From the NCBI GenBank assembly GCA_964567125.1, contig CAZMLC010000005.1, positions 1 to 64,000 on the forward strand: 64,000 nt of DNA, written 5' to 3'. Below the pieces are notes generated by a model. That model was not told where the DNA came from, did not search any database, and was given only the letters and a program-made list of their open reading frames with translations. The translations under genes were made by a program, and so were the position numbers. Source of the stretch: CAZMLC01 sp964567125. Its GTDB lineage: Bacteria; Verrucomicrobiota; Kiritimatiellia; RFP12; UBA1067. This document shows positions 1 to 6,521 of this stretch, one piece after another (within the stretch, counting starts at the first letter, position 1; each line of letters opens with the position of its first letter).

Positions 1-55
1 CGCCGGACAGCAACATGGTCGAGTTTCAATCCACGCACCTCATGCGAGGTGCGAC
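1..55 (-). CRISPR. Leader-proximal end of a type I-C CRISPR array (one repeat plus partial spacer)
   Basis: One complete 33-base repeat lies at 23-55. Read on the minus strand it starts GTCGCACCTC and ends GTGGATTGAAAC, the usual form of type I-C repeats, and its GCACCTC/GAGGTGC arms form a perfect 7-bp stem around GCAT. Bases 1-22 are a truncated first spacer. The array continues off the left edge, so spacer number is unknown. The co-directed cas operon and leader lie at higher coordinates, so this is the newest, leader-proximal end. The single repeat is identified by its sequence, its hairpin and the adjacent cas2, not by repetition seen in the window. Confidence 0.9.
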
Positions 56-232
56 GGGGACTTTATAACGTATTGATTGACAAAGGTCAATAGCCGTATT
101 TGCGCGAACCTCGTGAAATTCAGTTTTCAAAGAACTAAAAATGGCAATACAAATCCATAACATGCTTGTAATCATGATGTTATTCTAATCGCGAATCGAT
201 TGGATAAAGCATGTGAGCTTGAGGTTCGCGAT
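56..232 (-). promoter_or_regulatory. CRISPR leader region between cas2 and the array
   Basis: This AT-rich non-coding stretch separates the cas2 stop from the first repeat, the expected place and polarity for a leader. It carries the array promoter and a 10-bp inverted repeat (CGCGAACCTC at 103-112, GAGGTTCGCG at 221-230) enclosing the middle 108 bases. The inverted repeat could form a cas2-distal hairpin or mark leader boundaries. No open reading frame is supported here. Confidence 0.65.
62..90 (-). promoter_or_regulatory. Promoter of the CRISPR array
   Basis: On the minus strand a -35 box TTGACC (90-85) and a -10 box TATAAA (67-62) are separated by exactly 17 bases. Six bases follow the -10 box before the first base of the repeat at 55, so transcription should start at or next to the repeat. 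The -35 box lies inside a perfect dyad, ATTGAC-N4-GTCAAT (76-91), which could bind a regulator or an integration factor. Confidence 0.7.
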
Positions 233-523
233 TTATACAAGAAGCGTATCCTCAAAGTCAACAGAAGGCTTGGTCCCTATATGTTCAACTCGGTTGGTCC
301 AATGGTTGCCGAGGAAATAGAAGCGCAGACTATCTTGATCAGGGTCAATCAAAGTTATTAACTGGTTGCGTAGGAGAATCCATTGACTGTTATCAACGAG
401 ACACTCGAAAACAGAATTTTGCACGCGCTGTCCAAAATTTAAGCATGTTTTTGCAACGCGGCGGAGTCGTGTTTTGCCTTGTCGGTCGATGGTTGAAACA
501 TCGTAGCTGATGAGTATAAGCAT
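233..523 (-). CDS. cas2: CRISPR-associated endonuclease Cas2
   Basis: A 96-residue protein beginning MLILISYDVST, the ferredoxin-like beta-strand with the conserved metal-binding Asp (D8) typical of Cas2. It should dimerise between two Cas1 dimers in the spacer-integration complex. The frame stays open upstream to 631, but that extension lies inside cas1 and lacks family similarity. The ATG at 523, five bases after the cas1 stop, gives the normal Cas2 length (about 95 residues). It is the last gene of the operon, directly before the leader and array. Confidence 0.95.
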   Translation of the reverse strand: MLILISYDVSTIDRQGKTRLRRVAKTCLNFGQRVQNSVFECLVDNSQWILLRNQLITLIDPDQDSLRFYFLGNHWTNRVEHIGTKPSVDFEDTLLV

Positions 524-527
524 AGAA

Positions 528-1559
528 TTATTTCCAGATAAAAGGTGGATAATTGTCCAGATCGCCACGCAAATGACGTGCAAGGAGCAATGCTTGGATA
601 TATGGCAGCAATCCGATCTCAACCGATTCATTTAGAAAGGGATGCACGATCAGCTCTTGCTTTCGTTTTTGATAAGCGGCTAGTACGGTTCTGCGCGCAT
701 CATCAGCCAACGTAATTGCACCGGATTCACTCTGTTTGAAATCATTTGGTTGCAATTGTTTTAAGTTGATAAGTGAAAGTGTAAGTCGATCGGCGATGAA
801 GGATCGGAATTCTTCGATGAGATCGAGTGCTAAGCTAGGTCTGCCTGGACGCTCTGTATGAAGAAATCCAACTTGTGGGTCAAGTCCGACAGACTCCAGT
901 GCGCTTTCCGCATCGTGTGTCAGCAGTGTGTAAAGGAACGAGAGTATCGCGTTTACGTTGTCTGTCGGTGGTCGACGATTCCGATCTTGAAAGTAAAAAT
1001 CACTTTTTTGTTGGAGGATTAAATGGTCGAAAACATCGAAATAGCGTTTTGCGGCTTCGCCTTCTTTTCCTCGCAACGCATCAACGGATTCGGTGTTTTC
1101 AAGTTCATGCAGGATACCACTGAGCCTTGTAATGGCACGTTCGATCTCTGGGCTGCCTGGGATTTCCGGATGATCGCGTAACGCGCGTTGAAGCGTCACT
1201 CGGCTATTTGCGATCTTGCCCGCGAGACAGGCTCGCGCGATCATCGCAGTGCGCTGTGGATTATCTGCAATCCGATAATGTTGACGACGGAGTAGCACGT
1301 TACCACTGATTGATCCCTGTACGCGTGCAAGGAAGTGGTTGTTTTCTGAAAGGAAGCTGATATGCACTCCGCGTTGTCCGCACAACCCCATCAGGGGTGG
1401 ACTCATGCTGACACGGCCAAAGCAAATAATGCTTTCGAGTAGGTGAATGGGAACACGCAGGCGCACTTCATGTTCGACATTTACGAGTACCGATTCCCCC
1501 TCATGATTGAGATAAGCACCTTGCGTGGTAATGTAGAGTGTATTTAGGAATTTCTTCAT
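528..1559 (-). CDS. cas1: CRISPR-associated integrase Cas1 (type I-C)
   Basis: The 343-residue length is typical of subtype I-C Cas1. The metal-binding triad is visible: E166/E168 in the RGKEGEAAKRYF segment, H234 in GFLHTERPG, and D246/E249-E250 in DLIEEFR. With Cas2 it catalyses integration of prespacers at the leader-repeat junction, and in I-C systems it works with Cas4. The start codon overlaps the cas4 stop in an ATGA arrangement (1556-1559), implying translational coupling. All catalytic positions are intact, so adaptation is probably functional. Confidence 0.97.
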   Translation of the reverse strand: MKKFLNTLYITTQGAYLNHEGESVLVNVEHEVRLRVPIHLLESIICFGRVSMSPPLMGLCGQRGVHISFLSENNHFLARVQGSISGNVLLRRQHYRIADNPQRTAMIARACLAGKIANSRVTLQRALRDHPEIPGSPEIERAITRLSGILHELENTESVDALRGKEGEAAKRYFDVFDHLILQQKSDFYFQDRNRRPPTDNVNAILSFLYTLLTHDAESALESVGLDPQVGFLHTERPGRPSLALDLIEEFRSFIADRLTLSLINLKQLQPNDFKQSESGAITLADDARRTVLAAYQKRKQELIVHPFLNESVEIGLLPYIQALLLARHLRGDLDNYPPFIWK

Positions 1560-2185
1560 GACTGTAGGATCTCCTCAAGATAGTGTGCTGCTGATCTGCG
1601 GTTTGACAGTTGCGGCAGACATCGATCAATGAGTGAGCACTGTTCGCATTTTGATTTTTCATAAATAGCAGGGGGGGTGATTCCTGAAACAATCAATTGA
1701 TGGAGTTTAGCGCAGAGCGTGTGTGTTATTTGGCGTAATTCGCGATCAAACACGACATCCAGTCGATGACGCGTCTGTCCGTAAAATAACGCTCCTTGGG
1801 GAATCGTTGTCTTTAGCATCTCTTCCAAACAGAGCGCCTGTGCGCAAAGCTGAACCCGATCACAGCCGTTGGTTTTTGGCCGTCCACGCTTATACTCAAC
1901 TGGGTATGGGATCCAGCTTCCCTGTTCTGAATGATGGAATTCAACGAGATCTGCTTGACCGGTAAGGCCTAATTCGAGAGAGCGTAGCCGCAAGCCTGTC
2001 GCTGTGCGGACCGTGCCGCGTGATTCCCGGCGCTGCTCGTGCACATGGTCATGTAAGACACGGCCTTCCGCTGTTGCGCTACTTTCGCTCCAGACCTGTT
2101 CGATGTGAATCAGTGCGCATTGACGCTCGCAGTAGAGCAGATGCTGCAAAGCGGAAATGGGGAGCAGCTCTTCATCGGTGAACAT
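1556..2185 (-). CDS. cas4: CRISPR-associated exonuclease Cas4
   Basis: A 209-residue RecB-type nuclease. The nuclease core shows GQADLVEF and PVEYKRGRPK (the D...ExK of the PD-(D/E)xK fold). The Fe-S cysteines are C19 (YCERQC) and the C-terminal KCEQCSLIDRC trio. Cas4 trims prespacers and selects PAM-compatible ends before Cas1-Cas2 integration. An AGGAG ribosome-binding site precedes the ATG. In canonical I-C operons cas4 follows cas7 directly; here a hairpin-bounded cassette separates them. Confidence 0.95.
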   Translation of the reverse strand: MFTDEELLPISALQHLLYCERQCALIHIEQVWSESSATAEGRVLHDHVHEQRRESRGTVRTATGLRLRSLELGLTGQADLVEFHHSEQGSWIPYPVEYKRGRPKTNGCDRVQLCAQALCLEEMLKTTIPQGALFYGQTRHRLDVVFDRELRQITHTLCAKLHQLIVSGITPPAIYEKSKCEQCSLIDRCLPQLSNRRSAAHYLEEILQS

Positions 2186-2211
2186 GGCGGAACTCCTTTT
2201 TATGATGCCGG

Positions 2212-2282
2212 GGATGCTCGACGCTCGACATACGACGCGCGGGACTCAAAACCACGGCCCGAGTGTCGTGCGTCGATTGTCG
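2212..2282. repeat. Heptad-period hairpin, cas4-proximal copy
   Basis: The left arm reads GGATGCT then CGAC-GCT, CGAC-ATA, CGAC-GCG, CGGG (2212-2243). The right arm reads CCCG-AGT, GTCG-TGC, GTCG-ATT, GTCG (2258-2282), with a 14-base loop between. The CGAC/GTCG and CGGG/CCCG tetrads pair perfectly and the intervening triplets mostly do not. The element abuts the stop codon of the four-helix-bundle gene (2285). It matches the copy at 3078-3142 at 20 of 25 positions in each arm, in the same order. Confidence 0.85.
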
Positions 2283-2284
2283 CC

Positions 2285-3043
2285 CTACGGATCAATTTCT
2301 TTGATGGCTTTGCATGTCGGATAGCCGGAACAACCCCAGAAGGGTTTTCCCATGCGGGGACCGGATTTTGCTTTACGCAGGGTCATAGGTTTGCCACAGG
2401 CTGGGCAAGCGGGGGCTTGCGGTTCAGCTGCTTTCAAGGCATCCCGCTGTTCGATGCGGAGTTTGGCCATGCGTTCGCGAAAACCGCCTTCTCCGCTGAA
2501 TGTTTCCGCTGTTTTTTCCATTTGCCTGAACAGCAGGCTTTGTGCACGCTTAATGGTTACGATGAGTGCGTTGGCTGAAATAGCGGGATCCTCGTGTTCA
2601 AGCCATGATGAGAAGCGCGCGCGCATGGCGATCAGATAACAGCTGTAGGCATGCAGGACATCATCCCCAGGAGAAAATTCGTCAAGGGGGAGCGTGTTGA
2701 CGGTCTTCCAGCGCTCATCTGCAGTTGACCAGACCGTTTGTTCGTTGTCGATTAAATAGGCCTCGTAGTCGCCCAGCAGCTCTTCAAGGCTTCCCTTGGC
2801 TACATCCAGAAGACGTAGTTCTGTTTCCTTTGATGTTCCGGCGCGCGAGGAGGCCTCGACAATATTTTGCCGTGCAGACCGTGCGGCGCCAATCATCTGA
2901 CCGCTTGTCTTTCCCAGTGGATCATCTTTCCAAGGGAAGACGCGCTTGCAGAAGCGCGTGGTCGCGTGATAGATAAGGCAGACAAACCCGAAGGATAACA
3001 GCTTCCGGTAGCCACCAGAGGGGCCGATGGGCGACGCGGACAT
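2285..3043 (-). CDS. Four-helix-bundle protein with C-terminal topoisomerase-type zinc ribbon
   Basis: A 252-residue protein. Residues about 10-190 are helical and resemble the S23/Avd-like four-helix-bundle family with its 'suffix' extension (RSARQNIVEASSRAG, ETELRLLDVAKGSLEELL). The C-terminal 35 residues form a C4 zinc ribbon like the DNA-binding fingers of topoisomerase I (CPACGKPM ... GCSGYPTCK). The start at 3043 has an AAGGAG site; the frame stays open upstream across a hairpin and into cas7, which is not credible. It is not a known Cas protein. A nucleic-acid-binding role is suggested by the zinc ribbon. Whether it helps the CRISPR system or is a passenger cannot be told from sequence. 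Confidence 0.85.
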   Translation of the reverse strand: MSASPIGPSGGYRKLLSFGFVCLIYHATTRFCKRVFPWKDDPLGKTSGQMIGAARSARQNIVEASSRAGTSKETELRLLDVAKGSLEELLGDYEAYLIDNEQTVWSTADERWKTVNTLPLDEFSPGDDVLHAYSCYLIAMRARFSSWLEHEDPAISANALIVTIKRAQSLLFRQMEKTAETFSGEGGFRERMAKLRIEQRDALKAAEPQAPACPACGKPMTLRKAKSGPRMGKPFWGCSGYPTCKAIKEIDP

Positions 3044-3077
3044 GTGAGAGACTCCTTGTTTAGGCGGGAGAGGTGGA

Positions 3078-3142
3078 GGACGCTCGACACTCGACAGGCG
3101 ACACTCGGGGGTTGCGTCCCGCACGTCGTGAGTCGAGTGTCG
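3078..3142. repeat. Heptad-period hairpin, cas7-proximal copy
   Basis: The left arm is GGACGCT, CGAC-ACT, CGAC-AGG, CGAC-ACT, CGGG (3078-3109) and the right arm is CCCG-CAC, GTCG-TGA, GTCG-AGT, GTCG (3118-3142), around an 8-base loop. The outer 11 bp (CGACACTCGAC/GTCGAGTGTCG) are perfectly paired. It lies 7 bases from the cas7 stop and upstream of the four-helix-bundle start, so it would be transcribed as a strong hairpin inside the cas mRNA. Confidence 0.88.
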
Positions 3143-3149
3143 TTGTCTG

Positions 3150-4061
3150 TTATTTTTCGATAATTTCGATGCCGGGCGGCAGGCCGTCGCGTTTGATCTC
3201 AACCGCGTAATCGGAGAAGTCGCGCGGAGGCTTTGCGGTGTCTTTCAGTGAGACTTTAACGCGGTCGAAGAGCGCGTGGGCGGGCGCGTTGCCGAGCGCC
3301 GTCTCGTGCTTGAAGAGGATGAGCTTGCGGGTCGCCATCATGCCACGGGCGGCGGAATGGTCGTGTTCGAACATCTCAGTGAGGGCTTGCCAGAGCGTGC
3401 CCAGATCCTCCTCGGAGAAGCCGGTCTGCGCGGCTAAAGCAGGGGAGACAAAACCATGTGCGATATAAACGCCGTAGGGAATGGTGTTCTTTCGACCCAT
3501 CGTCCGGTTGTCTCCGCCCTGTTTTTCAGCTTCGGCTTCAGTCGCCACAGCCATGCGGGTGATGGAATGCTCCAGTGTCACGACAGGATCGACGGAGCGG
3601 GCGAAGGTCATCTGCACCGGGCCGCGAACCTGTCCAGCATTGGCCCCCGTACTCATGACCGCGCCGAACGTGCGGATGTCGAAGTAGTTCGTGCACATCT
3701 TATCCCTTGCCTTCTGAACTTCACCGCCCTGTCCTTGTCCTTCTTTATTACGCTTTTTGCCATCGGCGGAGTCAGCGGGCGGCTTGGTCAGGTCGATATC
3801 GAGATCGGCATACGCTTTGTCGATTTCGTTGTTCAGGATGGCCTTTTCCTTGACGAAAATATCGTAACCTTCTTCCGATCCTTTGGTCAGTTGGATATAG
3901 TTGCGGACTTTGCGCTTGAGACAAACGTCGGTGACGAGTCCCTGTCCTGTCTCGGCATCGATGCGCGGCAGGTTCCCCGCGTCGGGGTCGCCGTTAGGGT
4001 TGCCGTCTTTAACATCGAAGACGAGGAGGAAGTCATAACGGTTTTTCAGTGTTGTGCTCAT
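3150..4061 (-). CDS. cas7: Cas7 backbone subunit of the type I-C Cascade (Csd2)
   Basis: A 303-residue protein starting [11 protein letters not shown], with the N-terminal [16 protein letters not shown] segment and the later [11 protein letters not shown] characteristic of Csd2/Csh2-type Cas7. It forms the filament that coats the crRNA spacer. The ATG at 4061 is preceded by AAAGGA. The longer frame to 4154 overlaps cas8c and is not family-like. Its stop is 25 bases after the cas8c stop once the cas7 start is set, keeping a compact effector operon. The cassette described separately follows it. Confidence 0.96.
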   Translation of the reverse strand: MSTTLKNRYDFLLVFDVKDGNPNGDPDAGNLPRIDAETGQGLVTDVCLKRKVRNYIQLTKGSEEGYDIFVKEKAILNNEIDKAYADLDIDLTKPPADSADGKKRNKEGQGQGGEVQKARDKMCTNYFDIRTFGAVMSTGANAGQVRGPVQMTFARSVDPVVTLEHSITRMAVATEAEAEKQGGDNRTMGRKNTIPYGVYIAHGFVSPALAAQTGFSEEDLGTLWQALTEMFEHDHSAARGMMATRKLILFKHETALGNAPAHALFDRVKVSLKDTAKPPRDFSDYAVEIKRDGLPPGIEIIEK

Positions 4062-4086
4062 AAACGTGTATCCTTTCTTGAGTGTG

Positions 4087-4458
4087 TTAAACGGTTTCTT
4101 TGTCAGTTTTCTTTGTCCAGAGATCTTGCACCTGATGGTAGTAGCCGATGGCAAACCGGCCCTGAGCGTCCAGCTTGAGATGAGGGGGGAAACTCGGAGG
4201 AATCTCGGAGAGAATATCGCCGAGAAGTTTCTCGAACCAGATACGACGCCCAGGATTTTCCATTTTGGAAAGGTGATGGTTTTTGAGGCGCATCAGATTG
4301 CCGAAGACGGTGGCCGGAGTTGAAGATGCCGCGGCATAGAATTTGTCGCGGATCGTTGCGTTGATGCCGGGGTTCGCCTCTTGTTGGATTTTTTCCAGTA
4401 CGGCGAAGAGCCGCCCGAGCCGATACGCGGCATCTGTGTTGTCCTTGTCGAGAGCCAT
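4087..4458 (-). CDS. cas11: Cas11c small subunit from an internal start within cas8c
   Basis: In frame with cas8c, the ATG at 4458 (Met451 of Cas8c) is preceded at good distance by a strong AAAGGAG ribosome-binding site (about 4472-4466). It would yield a 123-residue, helix-rich protein beginning [16 protein letters not shown]. Independent translation of the C-terminal part of cas8c as Cas11 is established for type I-C systems. The SD-ATG pair is seen directly; production of the protein is inferred from the family. Confidence 0.85.
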   Translation of the reverse strand: MALDKDNTDAAYRLGRLFAVLEKIQQEANPGINATIRDKFYAAASSTPATVFGNLMRLKNHHLSKMENPGRRIWFEKLLGDILSEIPPSFPPHLKLDAQGRFAIGYYHQVQDLWTKKTDKETV

Positions 4459-5808
4459 GGTGAGACTCCTTTCATTGTTGGGGTTTGATTTTCTAAGTTT
4501 GCGGTTGATAAAGCCTTTGATAAGTTTGGCACGAGGATAAGTCACATCGCGCTCAGCCTTGATGCGCAATAGCGTGGACTGTAGGAGCGTTTCTGGAAAT
4601 GGCAAACCTTCCAGAATGCACCGCATGACGTTGCCGGCCAAATTGGGTGAGATGTTTTCAGATTTGCCTTGTACGGCGGTTGAGATGAGGAGCCGCCAGA
4701 GCGAGAGATCATCTTGGTCCCGTGCGCTGTGCACAATACGCAAGTCTTCAAAGTACTGGCAGAAGCGGGAAGCTAGTTCCGCGACAAGAGCCTTATGCCA
4801 AAAGCGCACGGAGATACGTGCTGAATTGGGCGAAAGTCCCAGCACATAAAACTGGATGTTGTCGGTGTCTTTGGTGAACGTACCGTTTTCGATTGATTTA
4901 AACAGTGCTTTAACTGCGGTAGTCAATGCGTCCGGATTGTCTTTGGAGGGTTCACCAAAAAAATAGTGAACCTGACTTTCGAAGGATGTCTCCTTTGAAG
5001 CCCAGAAGACGGTGGTGGCATCACCGACCTGAAGCTTCTGGGTGGAGTCTTTGCTGAGCAGCGTGTTGAGCGCGGTCGTATAGGCGAATACAGCGCTCTT
5101 GCCGACGGGCGCGTTGAGTCCCTGTTTTTTACCGAAGGATTCAGCTGCGCCGAAGTTGAACGCAACGATGTTCCCACCGGTCGTATTGGTGCCTTGCACT
5201 CCTTTGATCGCAGGGTGGAGACGTTCGGGGGAGTCTTCCTCTCCAGTAACAAGGCAAATTTTTATAGCTTCATTTGTTTGTGAGGTAGTCTGATTCACAC
5301 CTGCCACGACGGCTGGGTCTCGAAAAACGGGGTGCGCCGAATTGGCGATTTTAAAAGAAAGAAACGCACAGGACTCTTTCATTTCGTTCCATGCGGGGAA
5401 AGCTGTAAGCAAGTTTTCTCTATTTTCTTTTTGCAAAAATTTAAGGACAATCTGTACAGAAGGAATGGAAGAATAACCATCAATCTTTTGTAGAAAAGCT
5501 TCATGTTGCTGGCGAACTCGTTCGTTTTTGCCTTTGCAGACGGTTCCAATTGCATATTCTACGTTATCCCATAGGAGGTTAGATGCAATACCCATTGCGC
5601 GTTTAACTGATTGAGGAACGAGAAAACTCTTCGCGCGAAGTTTCTTTCCGGCCAATTCGCGCGTGTCTTCAATATCGATGGGGGTTCCGTCAGGGGTGAG
5701 CACAATTAGAAAGGGGAGTTCCTTTTGTTCCCATCCGGGAGGTGCGATGTCTGAATCAGGGTCGGCAGCTTTGCGATCATAGTATTCTGTAAGCGCTTGC
5801 AGGATCAT
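4087..5808 (-). CDS. cas8c: Cas8c large subunit of type I-C Cascade (Csd1)
   Basis: A 573-residue Csd1-family protein, the normal size. It starts [14 protein letters not shown], which is typical of the family, and its C-terminal third is the helical small-subunit-like region. Cas8c recognises the PAM on target DNA and recruits Cas3. The start overlaps the cas5 stop as ATGA (5805-5808), showing translational coupling. The C-terminal 123 codons are also translated separately as Cas11c if the internal ribosome-binding site is used. Confidence 0.95.
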   Translation of the reverse strand: MILQALTEYYDRKAADPDSDIAPPGWEQKELPFLIVLTPDGTPIDIEDTRELAGKKLRAKSFLVPQSVKRAMGIASNLLWDNVEYAIGTVCKGKNERVRQQHEAFLQKIDGYSSIPSVQIVLKFLQKENRENLLTAFPAWNEMKESCAFLSFKIANSAHPVFRDPAVVAGVNQTTSQTNEAIKICLVTGEEDSPERLHPAIKGVQGTNTTGGNIVAFNFGAAESFGKKQGLNAPVGKSAVFAYTTALNTLLSKDSTQKLQVGDATTVFWASKETSFESQVHYFFGEPSKDNPDALTTAVKALFKSIENGTFTKDTDNIQFYVLGLSPNSARISVRFWHKALVAELASRFCQYFEDLRIVHSARDQDDLSLWRLLISTAVQGKSENISPNLAGNVMRCILEGLPFPETLLQSTLLRIKAERDVTYPRAKLIKGFINRKLRKSNPNNERSLTMALDKDNTDAAYRLGRLFAVLEKIQQEANPGINATIRDKFYAAASSTPATVFGNLMRLKNHHLSKMENPGRRIWFEKLLGDILSEIPPSFPPHLKLDAQGRFAIGYYHQVQDLWTKKTDKETV

Positions 5809-6521
5809 TTACGCACCTCCTCGGAGTTGATTTCAGGAACGTGGATAACACCGTGCACCATGTTGGCGCGGAAGAACATGGGCTTGATGTCGTTGGGGTT
5901 GGAATAGTCCATGTCGTAGAGCATAAAGCCAAGGTCGCGGCTGTCGGGAATCGGCGGGCATGGTTCCGTGTCAGGGTTCTTCACGAGGCGAAAGGCGCAG
6001 GCGAATTCACGGCAGCCCAGGTAGGGTTGTGCGAAGCATTGGCCTTTTGTGGCACGGCGGTCAAACATGGCGGCATATTTAGCTTCTTTTTCATCGGGAC
6101 GGGTTTCGGCTTGCTGGTAGAGTTCTTGTTCTTCTGTATCAGAGAGCCAGTCGGGAGCGGGGTTGAGTGTTGCCATGCGCTGGTCAACGGGGATGAAATC
6201 AAACTCGGCATAGAGCCGGTATTTGACATCGCGTAGAATAAGCCCCGCGCGTTGCTGCCGTGCGTCTTCAATGAGAATGCCGTCACTGCGCGGGCTGGCG
6301 ACAGTGGCTACTTCGTTACGTCGGACAGATGCCCAGCGGATCGGGTTCATGACGTCGATGCGAGTGACGCGCCAGCGGATGGCGGGCTTCCACAGGATCG
6401 CGTCGAATACGGCGCGAGCTGCAGATGGTGTGATGACATCATAGCTGACGCGCTCGACTTTCATTTCGGGACGGGTGAAGCAGGCAAAGTCGCCGCTCAC
6501 TTCCAGACAGAAACCTTTCAT
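5805..6521 (-). CDS. cas5: Cas5c, crRNA-processing subunit of type I-C
   Basis: A 238-residue Cas5d/Cas5c protein beginning MKGFCLEVSGDFACFTRPEM. It has the conserved SYDVITPSAARAVFDAILWKP segment of the N-terminal RRM and the YLGCREFACAF segment near residue 160. In I-C systems, which lack Cas6, this protein cuts pre-crRNA at the base of the repeat hairpin and then holds the 5' handle. The start overlaps the cas3 stop in ATGA form. The catalytic residues were not aligned position by position. Confidence 0.95.
   Translation of the reverse strand: MKGFCLEVSGDFACFTRPEMKVERVSYDVITPSAARAVFDAILWKPAIRWRVTRIDVMNPIRWASVRRNEVATVASPRSDGILIEDARQQRAGLILRDVKYRLYAEFDFIPVDQRMATLNPAPDWLSDTEEQELYQQAETRPDEKEAKYAAMFDRRATKGQCFAQPYLGCREFACAFRLVKNPDTEPCPPIPDSRDLGFMLYDMDYSNPNDIKPMFFRANMVHGVIHVPEINSEEVRK

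Larger units (their letters stand above)
2212..3142 (-). mobile_element. Candidate cassette inserted in the cas operon (hairpin, four-helix/zinc-ribbon gene, hairpin)
   Basis: The unit is bounded by two related hairpins in direct order and contains exactly one gene. It sits between cas7 (stop at 3150) and cas4 (start at 2185), which are normally adjacent in type I-C operons. No transposase and no clear target-site duplication was found, so mobility is inferred from the symmetrical boundaries, the unusual position and the passenger gene type. Four-helix-bundle proteins of the S23 group are known as passengers of 23S rRNA intervening sequences. Confidence 0.5.

Noticed and set aside
103..230. 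The 10-bp inverted repeat in the leader as a small transposon (MITE)
   Set aside because: The arms are short, no flanking duplication is visible, and leader elements explain it as well.
524..631. A 36-codon N-terminal extension of cas2
   Set aside because: It lies inside cas1 and does not resemble Cas2; the normal Cas2 start is MLILISYDVS at 523.
2285..3043. The four-helix-bundle gene as Avd of a diversity-generating retroelement
   Set aside because: No reverse transcriptase and no template/variable repeat pair were seen, and the C-terminal zinc ribbon is not a feature of Avd.
3044..3202. A 53-codon N-terminal extension of the four-helix-bundle gene
   Set aside because: It would run through the heptad hairpin and overlap the end of cas7. 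A proper ribosome-binding site precedes the ATG at 3043.
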